The position numbers were made by a program, and so were the translations under genes. Below the pieces are notes generated by a model. The model did not search any database and was not told where the DNA came from. It was given only the letters and a program-made list of their open reading frames with translations. This document shows positions 1 through 8,480 of a DNA stretch of 64,000 nucleotides, one piece after another (positions within the stretch are counted from its first letter, which is position 1; each line of letters begins with the position of its first letter). Origin of the DNA: Flavobacterium terrisoli (GTDB lineage Bacteria; Bacteroidota; Bacteroidia; Flavobacteriales; Flavobacteriaceae); contig NZ_JARGNA010000010.1 of the NCBI RefSeq assembly GCF_030167905.1, positions 1-64,000 on the forward strand, in the 5' to 3' direction.

Positions 1-2031
1 CGTTTGGCCGCCGCCGCTATTTACCGTATAAGTAACCGTAGCATTTGGCGTACCATTAAACGTAATCACTGTTGTGCCTCCCGAACAAATTGTCGTGGTC
101 CCCGAAATCGTAACTGTTGGTAATGGATTGACGTTAACTGTGGCAGAGCCTGACAATAATTGAGAACAAGTCGTAACCGGATTCTGAATACTAACTAAAT
201 TATACGTTGATGCTGTGGTTAATGATGGTGTAACAATTGTCGCACTACCTCCGGCATTCAACGTTATGGTCTGATTCGGATTAGAATCAACATTATACGT
301 TACAACAGCATTCGGAGTCCCGGTGAAAGTTACCGTAGCAGTTTCATTCTCACAAATTACTGTTGGAGCAATAGAAATTGTAGCGGTTGGTATCGGATAA
401 ACAATTAATTGGAAACTAACTGTTGCAAAATGCGTTGGATCTGCATTTTCTTCTAATCTGACATATATAGTTTGCCCATTAGTACCAAGAAAATTACTAA
501 TTGAGCCTATTGGACTTACATCATTGGTAGCATCATTTTGATTTAAATGGTAAGTAACCGTATAATCAGCTGCAGGATTTACATCCAATACAAGAGGCGT
601 CTGTGGTATAAAGTTGAAAGTTGCCGTACCACTGCCAAAACTGCTTTCGCAGGATGTTAAATCAAGTGGATCACCCGGAATCGGATCATCTGTACAAGTA
701 ATCAGGTCAAGCATGAAACTGGTCGTCGTTAAACAACCTGTCGTATTATCTTCAACTCCTACGTAAATGATTTCTCCATCAAAACCGGTATAATTTGTCG
801 CGTTGGTGATTGGAGCCGATAATTGTTCCGCATCGAACTGTGTATGGTGATAAGACAAGGAAACATCCAAACCGTTTGCTATAACAGTGGCGTTATCAGT
901 CAAATTAAAAGGGTTTTCACATTCAACTAAAGTATTAGGATTGCCAATCGCTATTTCATCCTGAAATTCAACAATCAAACAATCTGTAACAGGACATGCC
1001 GGACCGTAAGGATAAGCTATGGCACAATATTCTCCCGGTTCTGTAATAGTCAAACACGGACCTGTTTCTCCTGGAATAATATTTCCGTCTTGAGTCCATT
1101 CGTGAGGAACAGCCGGATTCAAACCGGTACAAATTTGGGTAGAACCACCATAACAAGGGGCAAAACCATTAGAAACTAAATAATCATCAGGGAAATTAAT
1201 AGGAGCAGAATTAAAACTGTTGGCTTTTAGAAAAACCGCCGAATCCAATGAATTGTCACCAACATTGGCAATTGCCAATTTAATATGGTATAATTGACCA
1301 CACTGAACCGTTGCTGTAGCCGGAATTACCAATGTAAAACCATCATACTGAATAGTAGCATTAGTAACGGGAGTAGCTCCTGTTCCGTTATTAACATAAA
1401 AAGCACAGTATTCACATGGCCCTGCGTTTGTTGTTCCGTTATTTAAATTATTAATTGTTATCGGCACTGTGGTAGACGGAATCAATGCAATATTAATTGC
1501 TCCATTAGAATATGGTCCCGCAATACCCGGTCCGCTTAAGAAAAATCCAAAAACATCATTAAAATTGGAATTGGCCCATTCCGGATATTCTTCTGAAGCA
1601 AAAACAAAATCAAAACTCAGGGTCTGACCGTTTGGTATAAAATCAAACTCTATTATTGCTTTGTTTCTAACCGTATTGGTCGTCAATTGATCCAGATCCG
1701 AATCACCTTCGTCAGGATTGTCAGTAGCATCGGTAGAGCCACCGGCATCATTCGGCCCAATAGCCAAGGATCCTTTTCCTGTAGATAAAATAATCCCTGA
1801 ATCTAAACCAATATTGGTCGTTGCTCCATTCAAAAAGTGCCCGGCCTGATCCCTGATACTAGCAGCACTAATTGCTGAACCGTTAAAAGTAATGTTACTT
1901 ACCACAACTCCTTGCCCTAAGAGTACATTTTGTACCAATTCTACCGGAGTCTGAGTATTATTGACGATTAGCTGTGCCTTTGCAGAAAAACCAATGGCCA
2001 ATAAAAAAATGAAGAGTATTCTTTTTTTCAT
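1..2031 (-). CDS. Choice-of-anchor L surface adhesin, N-terminal part (runs off the left edge)
   Basis: An uninterrupted frame of 677 codons starts at the ATG complementary to 2029-2031 and is still open at base 1, so the C-terminus is missing. Residues 1-20 form a signal peptide ending in an AQ cleavage-like site. Residues about 20-220 look like a choice-of-anchor L domain, with the signatures GLDSGIILSTG, a DNPDEGDSDL acidic turn and FDFVFASEEYPEWA. Downstream come Cys-containing PKD/Ig-like modules and SprB-like repeats with the pattern TPNAVVTYNV / TPNATVTYTV. Proteins of this type in Flavobacteriaceae are exported by the T9SS and usually end in a gliding-associated or type A/B sorting domain; that domain would lie outside the window. 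The adhesin role is inferred from the family. The frame was checked at several internal points and is intact. Confidence 0.8.
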   Translation of the reverse strand, partial: MKKRILFIFLLAIGFSAKAQLIVNNTQTPVELVQNVLLGQGVVVSNITFNGSAISAASIRDQAGHFLNGATTNIGLDSGIILSTGKGSLAIGPNDAGGSTDATDNPDEGDSDLDQLTTNTVRNKAIIEFDFIPNGQTLSFDFVFASEEYPEWANSNFNDVFGFFLSGPGIAGPYSNGAINIALIPSTTVPITINNLNNGTTNAGPCEYCAFYVNNGTGATPVTNATIQYDGFTLVIPATATVQCGQLYHIKLAIANVGDNSLDSAVFLKANSFNSAPINFPDDYLVSNGFAPCYGGSTQICTGLNPAVPHEWTQDGNIIPGETGPCLTITEPGEYCAIAYPYGPACPVTDCLIVEFQDEIAIGNPNTLVECENPFNLTDNATVIANGLDVSLSYHHTQFDAEQLSAPITNATNYTGFDGEIIYVGVEDNTTGCLTTTSFMLDLITCTDDPIPGDPLDLTSCESSFGSGTATFNFIPQTPLVLDVNPAADYTVTYHLNQNDATNDVSPIGSISNFLGTNGQTIYVRLEENADPTHFATVSFQLIVYPIPTATISIAPTVICENETATVTFTGTPNAVVTYNVDSNPNQTITLNAGGSATIVTPSLTTASTYNLVSIQNPVTTCSQLLSGSATVNVNPLPTVTISGTTTICSGGTTVITFNGTPNATVTYTVNSGGGQT

Positions 2032-2102
2032 CAAATAAATATAGTAATGGCGGCTTAATTTTACAAAAACCACCTAGTTGTGTTAATTATTATTTAATTC
2101 TT

Positions 2103-2110
2103 CAAATATA
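2103..2110 (-). promoter_or_regulatory. Putative -7 box for the choice-of-anchor L gene
   Basis: The minus strand reads TATATTTG, matching the Bacteroidetes TAnnTTTG -7 element. Transcription would start near 2099, giving a leader of about 68 nt. No convincing -33 TTTG was found. It is divergent from the nfu promoter about 25 bp away. Confidence 0.45.
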
Positions 2111-2134
2111 AGTAATCACAGAACATAACTTTGT

Positions 2135-2142
2135 TAAATTTG
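2135..2142 (+). promoter_or_regulatory. Putative -7 box for nfu
   Basis: TAAATTTG matches the TAnnTTTG element and would start transcription about 17 nt before the ATG at 2163. A clear -33 box is lacking. Confidence 0.45.
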
Positions 2143-2162
2143 CAGAAAAATAAATAAATTCG

Positions 2163-3059
2163 ATGAAAATCACCATAAAAGAAACACAAAACCCAACAAT
2201 AATTAAATTCGAATTCCCTGATTTTATAACGCAAAATGAAAATTTTGAATTTAAAAATATTGATGAGGCCAAAAATTCGCCTTTAGCACAACAACTTTTC
2301 TACCTTCCGTTTGTAAAAACCGTTTACATCTCAGGAAACTTTATCGCGATTGAGCGCTTTAGTATCGTGGAATGGACAGATGTACAGGATGCAGTGGCAG
2401 AACAAATTGAAAGTTTTGTAGACAATGGCGGTGTGATAGTAATGCCAAATGAAAACCCGACCAAAAAACAACCGGTATCCGTTTATGGCGAAACCACGCC
2501 CAATCCGGCTTCACTAAAGTTTGTTGTCAACATAATGCTGACCAAAACCGCAGTTGAATTTAAAAACATAGATGAAGCTAAAGCTTCTCCGTTGGCTCAG
2601 GAATTATTTAAATTCCATTATGTAAAGGAAATTTTTATTGCCGAAAATTATATTTCGGTAACCAAATACGAAAGCACTTCCTGGGATGAAATCACTCTCG
2701 AATTGCGAACATTCATCAAACAATTCATCGAAAATGGGGGAACGGTCATTGATGAAAGCCAAATTGTGAATGACGTAAAACAGGAAAAACAACAAATCAA
2801 GAATTTTGACAATCTTGACACAACGTCTCAGCAAATCATCAACATCCTTGAAGAATATGTAAAACCTGCGGTGGCTGCCGATGGCGGAAACATTCTTTTT
2901 GATTCCTATGACGAAAACAGCAAAAGAGTAAAAGTAGTATTGCAAGGTGCCTGCAACGGCTGTCCTTCTTCGACTTTTACCCTGAAAAGCGGTATCGAAA
3001 ACATGCTCAAAGACATGCTGAACGACAAAGACATTGTGGTGGAAGCACTTAACGGCTAA
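2163..3059 (+). CDS. NifU/Nfu-family iron-sulfur scaffold with duplicated N-terminal domain
   Basis: 298 residues. The C-terminal NifU-like domain (about 222-298) carries the cluster-binding CxxC as ACNGCPSS, with Cys at 264 and 267, preceded by the typical VKPAVAADGG helix-turn. The N-terminal part holds two copies of the Nfu_N scaffold domain. The segments starting EFKNIDEAKNSPLAQ (about 29) and EFKNIDEAKASPLAQ (about 132) are clearly homologous, and each runs to a (V/I)(D/E)NGG motif. Nfu proteins carry a 4Fe-4S cluster and pass it to target enzymes in the cytoplasm. The duplicated N-domain arrangement is, to my recollection, common in Bacteroidetes. The gene stands alone, with its own promoter-like box upstream and a terminator downstream. 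Confidence 0.88.
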   Translation: MKITIKETQNPTIIKFEFPDFITQNENFEFKNIDEAKNSPLAQQLFYLPFVKTVYISGNFIAIERFSIVEWTDVQDAVAEQIESFVDNGGVIVMPNENPTKKQPVSVYGETTPNPASLKFVVNIMLTKTAVEFKNIDEAKASPLAQELFKFHYVKEIFIAENYISVTKYESTSWDEITLELRTFIKQFIENGGTVIDESQIVNDVKQEKQQIKNFDNLDTTSQQIINILEEYVKPAVAADGGNILFDSYDENSKRVKVVLQGACNGCPSSTFTLKSGIENMLKDMLNDKDIVVEALNG

Positions 3060-3087
3060 TCACAATTCAAAATAAAAAACTAACTTT

Positions 3088-3114
3088 AAGCGTCCGAAAC
3101 CGGGCGCTTTTTTA
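3088..3114 (+). terminator. Intrinsic terminator after nfu
   Basis: An 8-bp stem (AGCGTCCG / CGGGCGCT, one G-U pair) with an AAAC loop is followed by a run of six T. It lies 30 nt after the nfu stop. Confidence 0.75.
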
Positions 3115-3133
3115 TTAATCTTTGAAGCTATTT

Positions 3134-3176
3134 CCCGCTGTCCGCGTTACATGGTAACCAGCTGCCATCGGGGCTA
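3134..3176. repeat. Dispersed flavobacterial palindromic repeat, copy 1
   Basis: This 43-bp element begins CCCGCTGTCCGCG and ends GCTGCCATCGGGGCTA. It matches the element at 16861-16902 over nearly its whole length. The ends can pair (CCCG / CGGG), and the centre is a small hairpin, TTAC-ATG-GTAA. It sits 12 bp before the start codon of the DUF255 gene and is therefore probably in its leader. From memory, it resembles a repeat that recurs between genes in Flavobacterium chromosomes. Confidence 0.6.
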
Positions 3177-3187
3177 GTAAATATAAC

Positions 3188-5212
3188 ATGAACGAACTAC
3201 ATCTCGAAACCAGTCCATACCTGTTACAACACGCCAACAATCCGGTGCATTGGAAAGCTTGGAACTCCAACTCTTTGGCAGAAGCCAAAACAACCAACAA
3301 ACTCATCGTCATCAGCATTGGTTATTCTGCTTGTCACTGGTGTCACGTGATGGAACACGAAAGTTTTGAAAACGACGAAGTGGCTGCCGTAATGAATGCC
3401 CATTTTATCAGCATCAAAATCGACCGCGAAGAACGTCCCGATATTGATGCCGTTTATATGAAAGCGGTACAAGTCATGACCGGTCACGGCGGCTGGCCTA
3501 TGAATGTGGTGGCTTTGCCCGATGGCAGACCAATTTGGGGCGGAACCTATTTCCGAAAAAATGACTGGATCAATTCGCTCGAAAAACTTCAGGAAATTTA
3601 TGTACAAAATCCGCAAACCATCTTTGAATATGCTGAACAACTCCATGAAGGTTTGCAATCGCTGAGCGTTATCCCAAAAACAGAGTCGCCCATTGACCAC
3701 AACTTAGACAGCCTGGAAAAACTACTCGAAAAATGGCAAAAAAGCTTTGATTGGGAATTTGGCGGCATGGCGCGCGCGCCCAAATTCATGATGCCAACCA
3801 ATTATGAATTTCTGTTGCGGTACGGTTACCAAACCCAAAACCAGAGCCTGCTCGATTTTACGAATCTGACTTTGACCAAAATGGCTTATGGCGGTTTATT
3901 CGACACGCTCGATGGCGGATTTTCACGTTATTCTGTCGATATGAAATGGCATGTGCCCCATTTTGAAAAAATGCTCTATGACAATGGTCAATTGGTTTCA
4001 TTGTATGCCAATGCTTATAAACTTACCGGCAATTCCTTATACAAAGAAGTCATCGAAAAGACCTTGAGTTTTGTTGAAAAAGAATGGCTGACTTCAGAAG
4101 GCAGTTTTTATTCGGCACTCGATGCTGATAGTTTAAATACCGAAAACCATCTCGAAGAAGGTGCGTTTTATGTTTGGACCAAAGATGCATTACAATCACT
4201 ATTAAAAGATGATCTCGATTTATTTTCAGTTGTTTTCAATATCAATGAATTCGGACATTGGGAACACGGGAATTATGTTTTGATCCAGAATCAGTCATTG
4301 GAACAAATCGCCGAAAAGCAAAATATTCCTTTGGAAACCTTGGCACAAAAGAAAAAATCATGGGAGCAAAAACTCTATTTGGAAAGAGAAAAGCGAAGCA
4401 AACCAAGACTCGATGACAAATGCCTGACTTCCTGGAACGCCATTATGGGCAAAGGTTTTGTGGAAGCTTACAAAGCTTTGGGTAATCCAAAATATTTGAA
4501 AATCGCGCTGCAAAATGCGAATTTCATCACTAAAAACTTGTGGTCATCTGAAGGCAATCTGTTCCGTACATATAAAAATGGGAAAGCGACCATCAATGCC
4601 TATTTAGAGGATTATGCACAGGTGATTCAGACCTTTATCGCTTTATACGAAGCCACTTTGGACGAGCATTGGCTGCAAAGTGCCAGGCAACTGACTGATT
4701 ATTGTTTTGATCATTTTTATGACGAACAAATGCAGTTTTTCTCGTTTACTTCCCAAAAAGACGAAGCGCTGATTACATCCCATTTTGAAATCGAGGACAA
4801 TGTGATTCCGGCCGCCAATTCGGTCATGGCTAATAATTTATTTCATTTAGGTATCTATTTCAACAACGGTTATTACGAATCGATTGCTCAGGAAATGGTT
4901 CAAAATATCATTCCAACGATTGATTATCCTTCGGCCTTTTCCAATTGGCTCAATGTGTTGCTGAATTATTCGGAACAGAATAAAGAATTGGCGATTTGCA
5001 GTGAAAATGCCCTGGACCATTTGGCCAAAATCAACCAACAGTATTTACCTAACATCATCATTGCCGGAACAAATGTTGATTCCAAACTTCCGTTTTTGGA
5101 AAACCGGTTTTCGGAAAGCCAGACTTTATTCTATCTCTGCCAAAATAAAACCTGCGACTTGCCAACCTCTGATTTTGAGGAAATTATCAAAGAAATAATA
5201 GTAAAGCCATAG
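3188..5212 (+). CDS. DUF255 / YyaL-type thioredoxin-domain protein
   Basis: 674 residues, the usual length of the family related to human spermatogenesis-associated protein 20. The N-terminal 160 residues form a thioredoxin-like domain with the family hallmark SACHWCHVM (Cys49, Cys52) and the downstream GGWPMNV motif. The rest is an alpha/alpha-barrel of the N-acylglucosamine 2-epimerase or cellobiose-epimerase type, with signatures such as DTLDGGFSRYSVD, HVPHFEKMLYDN and DDKCLTSWNAIM. The start at MNELHLETSPYLLQHA is the conserved N-terminus of the family. The protein has no signal peptide and is probably cytoplasmic. The biochemical function of the family is not firmly established, so I name none. 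The gene stands alone, with a dispersed repeat immediately upstream. Confidence 0.9.
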   Translation: MNELHLETSPYLLQHANNPVHWKAWNSNSLAEAKTTNKLIVISIGYSACHWCHVMEHESFENDEVAAVMNAHFISIKIDREERPDIDAVYMKAVQVMTGHGGWPMNVVALPDGRPIWGGTYFRKNDWINSLEKLQEIYVQNPQTIFEYAEQLHEGLQSLSVIPKTESPIDHNLDSLEKLLEKWQKSFDWEFGGMARAPKFMMPTNYEFLLRYGYQTQNQSLLDFTNLTLTKMAYGGLFDTLDGGFSRYSVDMKWHVPHFEKMLYDNGQLVSLYANAYKLTGNSLYKEVIEKTLSFVEKEWLTSEGSFYSALDADSLNTENHLEEGAFYVWTKDALQSLLKDDLDLFSVVFNINEFGHWEHGNYVLIQNQSLEQIAEKQNIPLETLAQKKKSWEQKLYLEREKRSKPRLDDKCLTSWNAIMGKGFVEAYKALGNPKYLKIALQNANFITKNLWSSEGNLFRTYKNGKATINAYLEDYAQVIQTFIALYEATLDEHWLQSARQLTDYCFDHFYDEQMQFFSFTSQKDEALITSHFEIEDNVIPAANSVMANNLFHLGIYFNNGYYESIAQEMVQNIIPTIDYPSAFSNWLNVLLNYSEQNKELAICSENALDHLAKINQQYLPNIIIAGTNVDSKLPFLENRFSESQTLFYLCQNKTCDLPTSDFEEIIKEIIVKP

Positions 5213-5257
5213 AAAAATCGTAATATTGTTATTATTAATCAATTAAAAACAACTGAT

Positions 5258-5605
5258 ATGGGATTTGGAGATTTTTTTAAAAACTTATTTGGCGGTTCCA
5301 AAGGAAAAGCCGGAGAACAAACTGGTAATTTTGCCGACAATGCTGTTGAGAAAATAAAAGACGCAGCTGAACCGGTAGTTGATAAAGTGGAAGAATTTGT
5401 TGAAACAGCCAAAGAAAAAATAAACGAATATGTTCCGCAAGCCACTGAAACTATTGAAAATGTTGTGGAAAGCGCCAAGGAAAAAATAAATGAGTTTGCA
5501 GAAACTGCTAAAGAAAAAATAAATTCATTTACAAACGATGCTTCTGAAGATGCGGAGGAAACCGTTAAAGAAACTGTTAATCGTGTTGAAGAAGACGCCG
5601 ATTAA
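5258..5605 (+). CDS. Amphipathic helical repeat protein (YtxH/LEA-like), function unknown
   Basis: 115 residues, Glu/Lys/Ala rich, with no cysteine and no signal peptide. After a short GFGDFFKNLFGGSKGKAGE head, the protein is one long predicted amphipathic helix. A heptad- or undecad-like unit of the form TAKEKINEY / SAKEKINEF / TAKEKINSF recurs three times between about 48 and 89. Such patterns occur in YtxH-like, LEA-like and apolipoprotein-like stress proteins. I do not recognise a specific family. It lies between the DUF255 gene (45 bp upstream) and mscS (70 bp downstream, across a terminator), so it is probably transcribed separately from mscS. A stress or envelope role is only an inference. 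Confidence 0.75.
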   Translation: MGFGDFFKNLFGGSKGKAGEQTGNFADNAVEKIKDAAEPVVDKVEEFVETAKEKINEYVPQATETIENVVESAKEKINEFAETAKEKINSFTNDASEDAEETVKETVNRVEEDAD

Positions 5606-5618
5606 TTTTAAAAATTAT

Positions 5619-5626
5619 TATTTTTG
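5619..5626 (+). promoter_or_regulatory. Putative -7 box for mscS
   Basis: TATTTTTG matches TAnnTTTG. It lies just upstream of a terminator hairpin, so a transcript starting near 5631 would run into that hairpin before reaching mscS. No clear -33 box was found. Confidence 0.4.
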
Positions 5627-5638
5627 CACCCTATAATT

Positions 5639-5664
5639 ATCCCGATTCATTCGGGATTTTTTTT
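5639..5664 (+). terminator. Intrinsic terminator after the helical repeat gene
   Basis: A perfect 7-bp stem (ATCCCGA / TCGGGAT) with a 5-nt loop runs straight into eight T. It ends 11 nt before the mscS start codon, so it separates the two genes or acts in the mscS leader. Confidence 0.75.
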
Positions 5665-5675
5665 ACAGTAAGACT

Positions 5676-6503
5676 ATGAACAGCTCGCTTTCGATTCGCT
5701 CTTTTGCAGAATACGTTGAACAATTTATGACCCTTTTAATTGATTATTCCCCGAAACTGATTTCGGCTTTAATCATTCTTTTTGTTGGTTTGTATGTCAT
5801 TCGATTGATCAATCGTTTGGTAAGGCGAATAATGATCCGCAGGGAATTGGATCCAACATTGTCGAAATTCTTAGCCGATAGTTTGCTTTGGGCATTGCGT
5901 GTGCTGTTGTTTATTTCTTTTATTTCGAAACTGGGGATTGAAACTTCTTCCTTTGTTGCCATTTTAGGTGCGGCCGGTTTGGCGATTGGTTTGTCCTTAC
6001 AAGGTTCGCTGTCCAATTTTGCCGGCGGCATGTTGATTATCTTATTCAAGCCATTCCGTGTGGGTGATACCATAGAAGCACAAGGTGTTATTGGAACCGT
6101 TTTGGAAATTCAGATCTTTGTAACCAAATTAATCACGGGAAACAACCAAACCATCTTTATCCCAAATGGTGTTTTGTCGAATGGAGTCATCACCAATAAT
6201 TCGATGCAGGGCAATCGCAGAGCCGATTTGTTATTTTCATTGTCGTATGACACCAATATCAAAACCGCCAAAGACATTGTCATGCAAGTGATGCAAAATC
6301 ATCCTAAAGTTTTGAAAAATCCGGCACCAACGGTTGTTGTTAGAGGATTAACCGATTCTGCGGTGCAGTTATCCGTTAGGCCATGGGCAAAGAATATTGA
6401 TTTCAGCGAAATGAGTTCGGATATCCTGGAGCAATCTAAGACGGCATTCGATCAGGCCAACATTGTGATTCAGCCTTACACCAGAGATGTTACTAAAGAC
6501 TAA
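5676..6503 (+). CDS. mscS: Small-conductance mechanosensitive channel, MscS family
   Basis: 275 residues, close to E. coli MscS in size. It has three N-terminal membrane segments (about 22-42, 65-84 and 92-112). The third is the Gly/Ala-rich pore helix, with the run LGAAGLAIGLSLQGSLSNFA, followed by the beta-domain signature FKPFRVGDTIEAQG. The C-terminal alpha-beta domain (about 180-265) forms the cytoplasmic vestibule in this family. These inner-membrane channels open on osmotic downshock to release solutes. The gene ends tail to tail with tsaB, and the two stop codons overlap. Confidence 0.92.
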   Translation: MNSSLSIRSFAEYVEQFMTLLIDYSPKLISALIILFVGLYVIRLINRLVRRIMIRRELDPTLSKFLADSLLWALRVLLFISFISKLGIETSSFVAILGAAGLAIGLSLQGSLSNFAGGMLIILFKPFRVGDTIEAQGVIGTVLEIQIFVTKLITGNNQTIFIPNGVLSNGVITNNSMQGNRRADLLFSLSYDTNIKTAKDIVMQVMQNHPKVLKNPAPTVVVRGLTDSAVQLSVRPWAKNIDFSEMSSDILEQSKTAFDQANIVIQPYTRDVTKD

Positions 6504-7168
6504 TTATTGGGTTTGGTCAGCATAAAATCCTTGAGATAAAACGGCTCAAAATAAGCCACATCTACAAAGTCATTTTGGGTAAACTTTTCAAAGCTGATTG
6601 GGCTCATTTCATTAGCGGATGGATACACAATCTCGGGTAAGAAAACAAAATTGTCCTTAGTCAGAACCGATTGGCATTTCTCCTGGCAATCACCCACAAA
6701 ATAGATGGTTTCGGTCATTTCCGCATAACTGTTATCGGTTAAGACTTCGGCCTGCACTTCCATGAGCTTTTTGTGATTGGCATCAAAAACCGCGCTGTAC
6801 ACTTCCATTCTTCGGGCGTCAATCATCGGGACAATCAAACCGTCTTTTTGGGTTACTTTTTGGGCCAAAACCTGCAAAGTATCCACCGAAATCAACGGGA
6901 TTTGTAATGCATAACACAAACCTTTGGCTGTTGACACACCGATGCGCAAACCGGTATAGGAACCCGGACCTTTGCTCACCGCAATGGCTTTCAATTCCTG
7001 AAAATTAATCTTGCTTTCCTTTAAAATTTCCTCAATAAAGACATGCAGTTTTTCGGCATGGGAATAACCTTGGTCGGCAATTTCCTTACACAAAACAGTT
7101 TGTCCGTCTTTGGATAAAGAGACCGAGCAATTTTTGGTTGCTGTTTCTATGTTTAAGATGTAGGTCAC
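6500..7168 (-). CDS. tsaB: tRNA threonylcarbamoyladenosine biosynthesis protein TsaB
   Basis: 222 residues. The N-terminal half has the actin-like fold signatures of the TsaB/YeaZ family: ILNIETATKNCSVSL at the start and KGPGSYTGLRIG at about 66-77. TsaB is the non-catalytic partner of TsaD in making t6A37 on ANN-decoding tRNAs, and is normally essential. It is the last gene of a minus-strand run behind the efflux adaptor (10-nt gap) and TolC genes. Its TAG stop overlaps the TAA stop of the convergent mscS, leaving no room for a separate terminator. Confidence 0.92.
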   Translation of the reverse strand: MTYILNIETATKNCSVSLSKDGQTVLCKEIADQGYSHAEKLHVFIEEILKESKINFQELKAIAVSKGPGSYTGLRIGVSTAKGLCYALQIPLISVDTLQVLAQKVTQKDGLIVPMIDARRMEVYSAVFDANHKKLMEVQAEVLTDNSYAEMTETIYFVGDCQEKCQSVLTKDNFVFLPEIVYPSANEMSPISFEKFTQNDFVDVAYFEPFYLKDFMLTKPNN

Positions 7169-7178
7169 GATTGGGGTC

Positions 7179-8477
7179 TTACTTTTTCTCTTTCTCAGGC
7201 GTATCTTTCTTCGCGGTAACTTTATCCCCCGAATTTAAATCTTTGGTCACTGTGGTATATGGACCGATGATGACCACGTCGCCTTTTTTCAACCCGGAAA
7301 CCACTTCAATGTTGGTATCATCCTGAATCCCGGTTTTGATGACTCTGATTTTGGCTTTGTCACCCACTTTTACAAAAACACATTCGTATTTTTTATCGTT
7401 TTTGGCAACTACTTTTTTGTCTTCGCCTTCCTCTTTCATCTCAAACTTTTTAGTTGCCGATGTATCGGTTTTGACCACCACAGAACTGATTGGCACACCA
7501 ATCACTTTTTCTTTTCTGGTCGTAATGATATCAACGGTCGCGGTCATTCCCGGTCTGAACGGAGAATAACTTGCCGGTTTGCCTTCCAATAAATCCTGAT
7601 AAGATTCTTTCAGGATTCTGACTTTTACCTTAAAATTAGTCACTTGGTCAGCTGTAGTTGCGGTGCTAGCTGAATTGGAAATACTGGTTACGATTCCTTT
7701 GAATTCTTTTTTCAGATAAGCATCCACCTGAATTTTGGTGCTGTCGCCAATACTGATTTTTACAATGTCGTTTTCGTTTACATCAACTTCCACTTCCATA
7801 TTGTCCAAATTGGCCACGCGAAGTATCTCGGTTCCGGTCATTTGCTGGGTTCCCAAAACTCTCTCTCCTAATTCAACACCAAGTGAAGAAATTGTTCCGT
7901 CTGCCGGCGAATAAATGGTAGTTCTTCCCAAGTTGTCTTTGGCTTCCCTAACCGTAGCATTGGCACTTTGTACATTGTAGTAAGCTGATTCTTTATTCGC
8001 CTTGGCGCTTTCAAAAGCAGCAACGGCTTTGTCCCATTCCGATTTTGAAATAATGCCTTTGTCAAAAAGCACTTTGCTTCGGTCGTAGCTCGCTTTGGCT
8101 TCTTTAAAAGAAGCATCAGCCTGACTCAAACCGGCTTTGGTCCCTGATAAATTGGAAATCGTTCTGTTGTAACCTGAAGTGTATAAATCGGGATTGATTT
8201 TAACCAAAAGTTGTCCCTTTTTCACAACTTGTCCTTCTTTTACCGGTAAATCAATGATTTCTCCCGAAACTTCAGAAGAGATTTTTACCTCAATTTCTGG
8301 TTGGATTTTTCCTGTAGCCGAAACGGTTTCAATAATGGTAATTTCATCCGCTTTTGCAGTTTCAATCTGAATCGCGCCGTCATCACCTCCGATGGCACCA
8401 CTTTTCTTCATAATAACCAAAACGGCTATGATCAATAAAATTATTCCGACTAACCAGTATATTTTCTTTTTTGACAT
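7179..8477 (-). CDS. Efflux periplasmic adaptor (HlyD/MacA type)
   Basis: 432 residues. A single N-terminal membrane anchor (about 7-24) is followed by a biotinyl-lipoyl half motif (VKKGQLLVKINP, about 85-96), a long coiled-coil hairpin rich in Ala, Lys and Ser (about 100-185), the returning lipoyl half (IYSPADGTISSLGVE) and beta-barrel/MP domains with FRPGMTATVDI. The C-terminus is a Lys/Glu-rich tail. The architecture is closest to MacA, which joins an ABC transporter (MacB) to TolC. A TolC-family gene ends 3 nt upstream, but no ABC ATPase or permease or RND pump lies in the cluster, so the inner-membrane partner must be elsewhere. Confidence 0.88.
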   Translation of the reverse strand: MSKKKIYWLVGIILLIIAVLVIMKKSGAIGGDDGAIQIETAKADEITIIETVSATGKIQPEIEVKISSEVSGEIIDLPVKEGQVVKKGQLLVKINPDLYTSGYNRTISNLSGTKAGLSQADASFKEAKASYDRSKVLFDKGIISKSEWDKAVAAFESAKANKESAYYNVQSANATVREAKDNLGRTTIYSPADGTISSLGVELGERVLGTQQMTGTEILRVANLDNMEVEVDVNENDIVKISIGDSTKIQVDAYLKKEFKGIVTSISNSASTATTADQVTNFKVKVRILKESYQDLLEGKPASYSPFRPGMTATVDIITTRKEKVIGVPISSVVVKTDTSATKKFEMKEEGEDKKVVAKNDKKYECVFVKVGDKAKIRVIKTGIQDDTNIEVVSGLKKGDVVIIGPYTTVTKDLNSGDKVTAKKDTPEKEKK

Positions 8478-8480
8478 GAT

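Noticed and set aside
6500..6503. Overlapping mscS and tsaB stops as a sign of a broken gene
   Set aside because: Both proteins are full length for their families; the overlap is an ordinary tail-to-tail arrangement.
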